NCBI GenBank assembly: GCA_015493625.1
Contig: WGCT01000535.1
Span: 1-5,361, forward strand
Reading direction: 5' to 3'
DNA: 5,361 bases
Source: Draconibacterium sp.
GTDB lineage: Bacteria > Bacteroidota > Bacteroidia > Bacteroidales > Prolixibacteraceae
Made by a program: the position numbers and the translations under genes. This document shows positions 1 to 5,361 of this stretch, one piece after another. Each line of letters starts with the position of its first letter. Position 1 is the stretch's first letter. Below the pieces are notes generated by a model that was given only the letters and a program-made list of their open reading frames with translations, made no database searches and was not told the DNA's origin.

Positions 1-90
1 AAGCAAAAACGAAATTTACTATTCGGGGAGATTACACCTACAGCTACATCCACAATACAATGGGGAATTGTAATAAATTCACAAATATTG
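1..90. other. Left-edge region with no supportable gene
   Basis: After the terminator the remaining 90 bases carry no convincing start or recognisable protein on either strand. Short open stretches exist: plus frame 1 stays open from the edge to TAG at 109-111, plus frame 3 is open to TAA at 117-119, and one minus frame is open to the edge. None shows a family motif. A convergent plus-strand gene ending near here cannot be excluded. Confidence 0.4.
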
Positions 91-129
91 AAAAAAAAAA
101 GGGGACGGTAGTAAATTAACTCCGTCCCC
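91..129 (-). terminator. Intrinsic (rho-independent) terminator of the susCD transcript
   Basis: In the minus-strand RNA, GGGGACGG (129-122) pairs perfectly with CCGTCCCC (108-101). The stem extends inward by AGT (121-119) with ACT (112-110), past one bulged base at 109, leaving a six-base loop (118-113). A run of ten T residues (100-91) follows directly. This is a textbook GC-rich stem plus T-tract, starting 34 nt after the SusD stop. On the plus strand the same stem is followed only by AAATTTTATC, so it is far weaker for transcription from the left. Confidence 0.93.
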
Positions 130-130
130 A

Positions 131-167
131 AATTTTATCTATCCTAACCTAATTATATCTATCCTAA
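131..167. repeat. 17-bp direct repeat, period 20, overlapping the SusD stop codon
   Basis: Copies at 131-147 (AATTTTATCTATCCTAA) and 151-167 (AATTATATCTATCCTAA) differ at one base and share a perfect 12-bp core, TATCTATCCTAA. The second copy contains the SusD TAG stop (166-164), so the repeat may be a small duplication of the gene end. It lies between the stop and the terminator; no function is evident. Confidence 0.7.
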
Positions 168-1675
168 TATCCATTATTCTGAGTCATCTGAGTCAGGTCA
201 ATTTCTTCCTGAGGTATTGGATAATTAACCATATAGTCTTTCCAACCCAGAGGGCCAAGAACTTCTTTTAGTTTGCCTGCCCGTTTTAGGTCGAAGAAAC
301 GTTTCCCTTCGAAACAGAATTCAACCTTTCTTTCGTTAAGTATAATATCAAGCAACTGTTGTTTATCGGTTGTTGTGATATCGGATGCACCTCCGCGTCG
401 TCTTACTTTATTAATGTATTCAATTGCAGTACTGGTGTTACTTCCTTGTTGTACCAGTGCCTCTGCATAATCGAGATAAACTTCTGAGAGACGAATTAAT
501 GCCTGATCAATATTTCCATAGCCTCCTGACCATTTTAATCCTGTAGTTAAATCAGTATTTACCGGAACCCACTTCATCATATGAATATTACCCGGAGGCG
601 CTAAATATATTTGATCATTAGTAAAATCACCATCATTATTCAAATCATATAATTCATGCTCAACGTCATAAGTAATGGTATCAATTCTGTAATCAGTTGC
701 ATCGATATAAGTATTATGACGAACAAAATTAGTGTCGGGTTGATAGAACCACGACCATGATGCAAATGGTCCCCAATAGATAACCATGTTAGTCTCGTTC
801 AAATAATCGGACCAGATGTTTTGTCTTTCTCCATCGGCAGCTCTCATTGCTGTAAAAATATTCTCTTTGCTATATTCCGATACTCCATTAAAAAGATCGG
901 CATAGTTAGATTCCAAAGAATATCCAGCAGGGCTGTCGATAACTTTTTTAGCTGCTGCTTCGGCTTTAGCCCAATCTTTTTGCCACAGATAAACCTGATC
1001 CAACAGTGCGTTTGCCATACCTTTTGTAACACGTCCGGCATCATCCTGCGAATCGTACGAATCTGGTAAATCAGCAGCAGCTTCGGTTAGGTCGGTAATT
1101 ATTTGAGCCCAAACATCAGCTTCCGGAGATCTTGTAATGTTGATTGCATCATTGTATCCCTGAGGCTTAAGAATAAGAGGTACATCGCCAAAAGCAATGA
1201 CCAGATTATAATAATAATATGCCCTAAGGGCTTTAACCTCTGCAATATACCTTGTCTTTAGTGTTTCGTTCATCCCTTCTAAGGCCGGAAGTTTTTCAAG
1301 AACCAGGTTAGCCCTTTGGATGCCTGCATAATATGCCTGCCAGTATTTCCAAATATGTTTTGGATTACCCTGCTCTTCAGGTACCCAACGATATTGGTCA
1401 ATTGCAATTAAAGATGCCCAGTTCGCATCACCATGTTGTTCAACAATATCATCGGCAGCCGATGATCCGAGAATAAATTTATCCCAACTTATTCCCATAT
1501 ACGACAAAACATCATACACGCCGGTAACGGCTGGTTTCGCATGTGAAGGAGTTGTAAGAAAATTAACATCTACTACTCCCTGATAATATTCGGCTGTTAA
1601 AAACTCGTCGTCGTTACACCCATTAAAGGCAATCACGAAAATTAACAGGATTAAATATTTATTTATATTTTTCAT
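164..1675 (-). CDS. SusD/RagB-family nutrient-binding outer-membrane lipoprotein
   Basis: Surface lipoprotein that caps the SusC barrel and binds its substrate, usually an oligosaccharide. The N-terminus MKNINKYLILLIFVIAFNGC is a lipoprotein signal ending at Cys20; the lipobox FNGC is slightly atypical. The acidic NDDE just after it suits the lipoprotein export signal of surface lipoproteins in this phylum. SusD-like N-terminal region about 21-230: RAYYYYNLVIAFGDVPLI at 151-168, then GRVTKGMANALLDQVYLW at 214-231. C-terminal RagB/SusD domain about 270-503: LIRLSEVYLDYAEAL (393-407), AIEYINKVRRRGG (417-429), ILNERKVEFCFEGKRFFDL (445-463), and the closing YPIPQEEIDLTQMTQNNGY. The 503 residues are normal for the family and the frame is intact. 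Notable details are an aromatic run at 300-311 (W301, W307, W309, F310, Y311) and a calcium-loop-like DLNNDGDFTND at 344-354. The start is fixed by in-frame TAA TAA upstream; the stop is TAG. It lies 27 nt after SusC and is followed by a terminator, so it is the last gene of the transcript. The ligand cannot be read from the sequence. Confidence 0.97.
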   Translation of the reverse strand: MKNINKYLILLIFVIAFNGCNDDEFLTAEYYQGVVDVNFLTTPSHAKPAVTGVYDVLSYMGISWDKFILGSSAADDIVEQHGDANWASLIAIDQYRWVPEEQGNPKHIWKYWQAYYAGIQRANLVLEKLPALEGMNETLKTRYIAEVKALRAYYYYNLVIAFGDVPLILKPQGYNDAINITRSPEADVWAQIITDLTEAAADLPDSYDSQDDAGRVTKGMANALLDQVYLWQKDWAKAEAAAKKVIDSPAGYSLESNYADLFNGVSEYSKENIFTAMRAADGERQNIWSDYLNETNMVIYWGPFASWSWFYQPDTNFVRHNTYIDATDYRIDTITYDVEHELYDLNNDGDFTNDQIYLAPPGNIHMMKWVPVNTDLTTGLKWSGGYGNIDQALIRLSEVYLDYAEALVQQGSNTSTAIEYINKVRRRGGASDITTTDKQQLLDIILNERKVEFCFEGKRFFDLKRAGKLKEVLGPLGWKDYMVNYPIPQEEIDLTQMTQNNGY

Positions 1676-1702
1676 AACTAATGTTTTTTATTATCTGATG
1701 AT
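1676..1702 (-). other. SusC-SusD intercistronic gap with tandem in-frame stops
   Basis: The gap is 27 nt, a multiple of three, so the SusD start is in the same frame as SusC. After the SusC TAA (1705-1703) the frame runs through three sense codons and then TAA TAA before the SusD ATG. Readthrough would stop, and SusD cannot have an earlier in-frame start. The stretch before the ATG is A-rich (AATAAAAAACATTAGTT) with no Shine-Dalgarno motif, typical of Bacteroidota. I see no hairpin or promoter here, which supports co-transcription. Confidence 0.75.
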
Positions 1703-4700
1703 TTAAAATGTAATGTTTACTCCAAATCTATAAACACTTGTGCTTGGGTAATATCCTCCGTCAACTCCGGAATCTAATCTGTTCCCATCGCTATAAGTGC
1801 CGGATTGATCAATAGAGATATCAGGATTAAAACCGGAGTACTTAGTAATAGTAAATAAATTATCACCCGAAACGTAAACCTTAACTTTTGCAAAATTAAC
1901 CGGCAGATCGTAAGAAAGCACAATGTTTTGAAGACGTAAAAAAGAACCATCTTCCAAATAAGCCGAAGAGTTTCTGTAGTTTATATTGTAATCTTGAACT
2001 CTTCTAATAGGTATTGTATTACTAGTGCCTTCGCCGTGCCATGCATTAAGTACAGTTGTAGCCTTGTTGCCTGAACGCCCCTGTTGTTCAATTGAACTTC
2101 TAAGTTCATTATAGACTAGATTGCCTTGAGAACCATAAAAAAGAGTAGCTAAGGAGAACCTTTTGTAGCCCAAATCGAATCCAAACCCATAAGTAAAATC
2201 AGGAATAGGACTTCCTAAAAACTGTCTGTCTTCAGCATTTATAACACCGTCACCATTCAAGTCTTTAAATTTAAAATCACCGGGAACTGTTTCGGCTTTT
2301 TGATAAGGGGCGTCTGCGTTAAGAGCATTTGCCGCATCAAGTTCGGCCTGTGTCTGAAAGATACCTTCGCAAACATATCCGTAAAAATCACCAAGTCCAC
2401 CACCTACATAAGTGCGATTCCTTACTTCATAACCTGCAGATCCTGAAAGATATTCGTTCTCTCCGATGTCTGTTACTTCGTTATTATAAGTAGTTAAGTT
2501 AGCATGTACATTGTATGTAAAATCTCCAACCGAACTGTTGTAACTGGCCTCAAACTCAAAACCTTTATTTGTTAATGCGCCTACATTAGTAATCATCGAT
2601 TCGTACCTACCCCATGACAAACTTGCGATACCCGATGTTACAGGGATGGTTTTTCCAAGTAACATATCGGTAACGTCAGTAATAAAATAATCGGCTACAA
2701 AACGAAGTTTATTATCGAGGAAAGCCATGTCGATTCCAAAATCTTTTTGTGTTGAAGTTTCCCATTTCAGGTCGGTATTGGCCAGTCCTTTGGTTACTAA
2801 TCCCGATTCGAAAGATCCATCTTGCCCGGTAAACGAGTAAAAGACATTTGCCATTGAGGCGACATATCTGTAATTGCCAATTTTATCGTTACCAACCTGA
2901 CCGTAACTGGCACGCAGTTTTAAGTCGCTAAAGAAATCGGGAATAAAAGTTTCATTCGACAATCTCCATGCGACAGAAAATGATGGGAAAGTTCCAAACC
3001 GGTTATTTTTACCAAATCTCGAAGAACCGTCGTGCCTGATATTACCGGTAACATAATACTTGTCTTTATAGTTATAACTGGCACTGGCAAAATACGAAAC
3101 CATTGACTCTTCGCCTCTGTACTGATTAAACGATGATGTTTCGGCGGGTCCACTGCTTACAATTCGATATGAAGGATCAAGATATTTTGAATTTCCACTT
3201 ATACTATTCCACGAACTGTGTCGCTTTTCGTATCCTACCAAAGCATTTACACTATGGTCGCCAAACATTTTATTGAATTTCATCACATTTGTCCATGTCC
3301 AACCCATACTAACAGAATTAGAACCACTTACATTTACATCTGCACCAGACATCATTCCCTCATTATAAATATTATTATTGTGACCTGTATTTGAGGAAGC
3401 AGAATAATTATTGTTAAAACTAATACGATATGATAGACAGTCTAAAGCACTAAAATCAGCATATATACTATTGCTTATGCCAAAACTATTTCGTACAGGA
3501 TTACTGGAAACAACTTCAGCATAAGGAGTACGACTTGGTCCATAAAAAGGATCTTCCGGTCCGGCCAATGTACCATCCTCATTAAAAACCGGAATGGTAG
3601 GTTCCATTTGAACCACACCCTCAAACTGGCCCCATTTAAGATCACCACGATCTGTACCTGTTTCTTTTTGATTACCAAACGAGGTACTGTTACCAACTTT
3701 TAGCCACTTTTTAATTTTATGATCGGTATTTACCCTGAAATTAAGTTTTTTCATACCACTTTCAATCGCTACCCCATCTTGATCGAGATATGAAATTGCA
3801 ACATACGCTGTTGATTTTTCAGTGCCACCCGAGAATGAAAGGAGGTGGTTTTGGATGGGTGCATTATTTTTATAAATCACACCAATCCAGTCGGTACCTT
3901 CACCAAGTTGCGAAGGAGCAGGAAAAAGTTCGGCAGGGCGACTGGGATCTCCTCCAAAAGGTTCAGGTAGTCCGTCGTTCCTATACATTGTATTTTGAAC
4001 TTCGCCATATTGTTGAGCATTCAACATTTTAACATTACCGGCATTAATCATATTTTGGAATCCAACCGATCCGTTATAGGTAACTTTCATACTACCGGCT
4101 TTTCCTCTTTTTGTGGTAATAAGCACTACTCCATTTGCACCTCGTGCACCATAAATAGCAGCCGACGATGCATCTTTTAATATCTCAATCGATTCAATTT
4201 CGTCGGGATTGATACCTTGAAGACTGCCACCGTAAATACCATCGACAACATACAAAGGTTCGCTATTGTTGATGCCTCCAACTCCACGAATCCGAACTGA
4301 AAGTCCGGCACCGGGACGACCACTTTTGGGGGCAATAAGAACACCCGAAGTTTGTCCCTGTATTGCCTGAGCAATACTCGTCGATCCTGTTTTGGCAAGC
4401 TTTTCGCCGCCAACAGACGAGATTGAGCCTGTAATATCTCGCTTTTTAACGGACGAATAACCAACAGTAATTACCTCATCGAGACTGTACGTATCGGTTT
4501 GCATGGTAATGTTTATTGTTGCCTGATTGCCTACCGTAATTTCCTGTGTCTTCATTCCAATAAACGAGACTTCAAGTACTGCATCGTCGGGAACATTGTT
4601 TAACGAATAAGCTCCGTTAACATCGGTAACTGTTCCAATCGATGTTCCTTTAATGATTATTGCAACTCCCGGTAATGGCTGTCCATTTTCGTCGGTAACT

Positions 4701-5110
4701 TTCCCGACCAGCGATTTTTGTTGAGGTTCTGCGGCTTTCGACTCCATCTCTTTTGGATAAAGAAGAATGTTTCTGTCGCGCACAATATGCGTTACTCCGG
4801 TACCTGCAAAAAGCACTTGAAGTGTCTCTTCAATGTTCTGCCCGCTAATATTGATTGACACCCTTCGGTTCATATCAATGAGTTCAGAACTGTAAGCAAA
4901 CCTGAATTCGGACTGCTTTTCAATCTGCTCTAATACGTCAACTACTTTTTTGTTGCGCATTTCGAGAGTAAGTTTCGTAGATTGGCTATACACGCTTGCT
5001 GAAAGCTGCATAAGTCCAAATAGCAAGAACAAAGCTGTTAATTTCATAACTCTAAAAAATTTGTTCCAAACGGAAGGTGTTCCCCTTCCAATACTTCGGA
5101 TTTTTTTCAT
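1703..5110 (-). CDS. SusC/RagA-family TonB-linked outer-membrane transporter with N-terminal STN signalling domain
   Basis: Outer-membrane active transporter that imports ligand captured by its SusD partner, using TonB/ExbBD energy; the STN domain makes it a signal transducer too. Visible parts by residue: signal peptide with hydrophobic core at about 22-43 (MKLTALFLLFGLMQLSASV); STN domain about 47-118; carboxypeptidase-regulatory-like (CarboxypepD_reg-like) domain about 134-204, starting LVGKVTDENGQPLPGV; TonB-box-like DEVITVGYSS at 211-220; plug about 215-336 with the SusC signatures VRIRGVGG, PLYVVDGIYGG, IESIEILKDASSAAIYGARG and GVVLITTKRG; barrel to the C-terminus, ending in FGVNITF with the terminal Phe usual for outer-membrane barrels. 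A canonical calcium-type loop, DLNGDGVINAED, lies at 950-961, as is common in the family. The length of 1135 is normal for an STN-bearing SusC, and the frame is intact. The start at 5110 is the first ATG after an in-frame TAA (5140-5138); Met22 (5047) would also leave a signal peptide, but the extended N-terminus is common in these proteins. No Shine-Dalgarno motif; the leader is A-rich. The substrate is unknown. Confidence 0.97.
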   Translation of the reverse strand: MKKIRSIGRGTPSVWNKFFRVMKLTALFLLFGLMQLSASVYSQSTKLTLEMRNKKVVDVLEQIEKQSEFRFAYSSELIDMNRRVSINISGQNIEETLQVLFAGTGVTHIVRDRNILLYPKEMESKAAEPQQKSLVGKVTDENGQPLPGVAIIIKGTSIGTVTDVNGAYSLNNVPDDAVLEVSFIGMKTQEITVGNQATINITMQTDTYSLDEVITVGYSSVKKRDITGSISSVGGEKLAKTGSTSIAQAIQGQTSGVLIAPKSGRPGAGLSVRIRGVGGINNSEPLYVVDGIYGGSLQGINPDEIESIEILKDASSAAIYGARGANGVVLITTKRGKAGSMKVTYNGSVGFQNMINAGNVKMLNAQQYGEVQNTMYRNDGLPEPFGGDPSRPAELFPAPSQLGEGTDWIGVIYKNNAPIQNHLLSFSGGTEKSTAYVAISYLDQDGVAIESGMKKLNFRVNTDHKIKKWLKVGNSTSFGNQKETGTDRGDLKWGQFEGVVQMEPTIPVFNEDGTLAGPEDPFYGPSRTPYAEVVSSNPVRNSFGISNSIYADFSALDCLSYRISFNNNYSASSNTGHNNNIYNEGMMSGADVNVSGSNSVSMGWTWTNVMKFNKMFGDHSVNALVGYEKRHSSWNSISGNSKYLDPSYRIVSSGPAETSSFNQYRGEESMVSYFASASYNYKDKYYVTGNIRHDGSSRFGKNNRFGTFPSFSVAWRLSNETFIPDFFSDLKLRASYGQVGNDKIGNYRYVASMANVFYSFTGQDGSFESGLVTKGLANTDLKWETSTQKDFGIDMAFLDNKLRFVADYFITDVTDMLLGKTIPVTSGIASLSWGRYESMITNVGALTNKGFEFEASYNSSVGDFTYNVHANLTTYNNEVTDIGENEYLSGSAGYEVRNRTYVGGGLGDFYGYVCEGIFQTQAELDAANALNADAPYQKAETVPGDFKFKDLNGDGVINAEDRQFLGSPIPDFTYGFGFDLGYKRFSLATLFYGSQGNLVYNELRSSIEQQGRSGNKATTVLNAWHGEGTSNTIPIRRVQDYNINYRNSSAYLEDGSFLRLQNIVLSYDLPVNFAKVKVYVSGDNLFTITKYSGFNPDISIDQSGTYSDGNRLDSGVDGGYYPSTSVYRFGVNITF

Positions 5111-5141
5111 AATTTTACAGTGATTTAGTTTATAAATTTAT

Positions 5142-5161
5142 TTATCATTTGCCGATGATAA
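5142..5161 (-). promoter_or_regulatory. Hairpin 2 in the SusC leader (7-bp perfect stem, same 6-nt loop)
   Basis: Arms TTATCAT (5142-5148) and ATGATAA (5155-5161) are a perfect inverted repeat around TTGCCG (5149-5154), the same loop as hairpin 1 on the same strand; only three bases separate the two structures. The stem is AT-rich and weak alone. It ends 31 nt before the SusC start, so it could be an mRNA leader element or a protein-binding operator. Function is unknown. Confidence 0.45.
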
Positions 5162-5164
5162 GTA

Positions 5165-5196
5165 TAAGCCGGCAGTGTTGCCGCACTGCTGGCTTA
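5165..5196 (-). promoter_or_regulatory. Hairpin 1 immediately after the FecR stop (13-bp stem, 6-nt loop)
   Basis: Arms 5165-5177 and 5184-5196 are inverted copies (TAAGCCGGCAGTG and CACTGCTGGCTTA on the plus strand) around loop TTGCCG. Twelve of 13 positions are Watson-Crick pairs. The odd pair, 5171/5190, is G-U in a plus-strand RNA but A-C in the minus-strand RNA that carries the genes. The stem begins three bases after the FecR TAA. On the minus strand it is followed by TATACTTATC, not a T-tract, so it is a poor intrinsic terminator; a partial terminator, attenuator, or processing/stability element separating FecR from SusCD expression is more plausible. Function is inferred; the structure is read directly. 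Confidence 0.6.
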
Positions 5197-5199
5197 ATT

Positions 5200-5361
5200 T
5201 TATATCTTATCTTCGACCATTCTCTTTTTGTTTTTATCTAATTTAAACAGTATTGTATCATTTTTTTGTATTGCTTTTATGGGCGAAATCCCCTCCATTA
5301 ATTTAATTATTTCATCAATCGGTTCATTTTCAATTGTAAAGGTGTAGTGAATGTTTTTTAC
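5200..5361 (-). CDS. FecR-family anti-sigma factor, C-terminal fragment (DUF4974-like domain)
   Basis: Reading the minus strand from the window edge gives an open frame of 53 codons ending in TAA at 5202-5200; the start and most of the gene lie outside. The visible protein begins VKNIHYTFTIENEPIDEIIK and continues through a segment ending TILFKLDKNKK. The pattern 'hydrophobic strand, ENEPIDEIIKLM helix, then ILFKL strand' matches the small domain (DUF4974) that ends Bacteroidota FecR proteins. In this family an inner-membrane anti-sigma factor holds an ECF sigma factor until a TonB-dependent transducer signals through its periplasmic part; the visible segment would lie in the periplasm. It sits 89 nt upstream of, and co-directional with, a SusC carrying an STN signalling domain, the standard sigma/FecR/SusC/SusD order. 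The identification rests on a short fragment and context. Another STN-like fold is the main alternative. It is too short for a typical ORF length cut-off. Confidence 0.82.
   Translation of the reverse strand, partial: VKNIHYTFTIENEPIDEIIKLMEGISPIKAIQKNDTILFKLDKNKKRMVEDKI

Noticed and set aside
29..46. GTG or ATG starts for a downstream minus-strand gene near the left edge
   Set aside because: The only nearby ATG (46-44) is followed immediately by TAG, and a GTG start nearby gives fewer than 20 codons before the edge with no recognisable sequence.
1..118. Plus-strand open frames running from the left edge (to the stops at 109-111 and 117-119) as the end of a convergent gene
   Set aside because: Fewer than 40 codons each, two overlapping frames equally open, no motif, and the end runs into the poly-A/terminator stem. 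Not enough to call a gene.
821..1069. Plus-strand open frame of 82 codons opposite susD, and similar short frames at 273-470, 3790-4032 and 3995-4180
   Set aside because: They lie antisense inside strongly supported SusD and SusC coding sequence, show no family motif, and have no separate expression signals.
2920..3153. Minus-strand short frames within susC and susD in other phases (also 844-1044, 3475-3696, 4177-4464)
   Set aside because: Out-of-phase shadows of intact long genes, with no recognisable product.
1703..5110. Search for frameshift, fusion or horizontal-transfer marks in SusC
   Set aside because: All expected SusC domains occur in order in one frame with a normal C-terminus, and I saw no insertion sequence, target duplication or CRISPR-like repeat array in the gene.
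5111..5141. Possible Bacteroidota promoter for SusC (TAAATTTA at 5133-5140, one base off TAnnTTTG)
   Set aside because: No TTG-type -33 element at the right distance upstream, and the sequence is a simple AT palindrome within an AT-rich leader. An ECF-type promoter cannot be recognised without the sigma factor's other targets.
5165..5196. Hairpin 1 as a true intrinsic terminator of FecR
   Set aside because: On the coding strand the stem has an A-C mismatch and is followed by TATACTTATC without a T-tract. Kept as a regulatory-type hairpin of unknown role.

Overview
The window is a piece of a Bacteroidota (Bacteroidetes) nutrient-uptake locus, all encoded on the minus strand and read from high to low coordinates. 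The assignment rests on a SusC/RagA-type TonB-linked transporter followed at once by a SusD/RagB-type surface lipoprotein, a pairing characteristic of this phylum. The AT-rich sequence, the A-rich leaders without Shine-Dalgarno motifs and the long SusC N-terminus carrying an STN domain agree with it. The style of the SusC N-terminus looks like the Bacteroidales/Marinilabiliales side of the phylum, but that finer placement is only an impression.

Layout in transcription order: (1) 5361-5200, the last 53 codons of a FecR-type anti-sigma factor, cut by the window edge and recognised by its C-terminal DUF4974-like domain; (2) 5199-5111, an 89-nt intergenic leader holding two consecutive hairpins with the same six-base loop; (3) 5110-1703, an intact 1135-residue SusC-like TonB-dependent transducer (signal peptide, STN, carboxypeptidase-regulatory-like domain, plug, 22-strand-type barrel); (4) a 27-nt gap with tandem in-frame stops; (5) 1675-164, an intact 503-residue SusD-like lipoprotein; (6) 163-91, a short 3' region with a 17-bp direct repeat overlapping the SusD stop, then a strong intrinsic terminator with a 10-T tract; (7) 90-1, in which I can support no gene.

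How the parts work together: SusD and SusC should form a lid-and-barrel complex that captures an oligomeric nutrient, probably a glycan, at the cell surface and imports it with TonB energy. The STN domain of SusC and the adjacent FecR fragment point to Fec-like transenvelope signalling: ligand-loaded SusC signals through STN to FecR, which releases an ECF sigma factor, presumably encoded just beyond position 5361. The terminator right after susD ends the main transcript, so no degradative enzyme is seen and the substrate cannot be named. This is a well-known system type; the unusual parts are small regulatory-looking structures, chiefly the twin hairpins before SusC.
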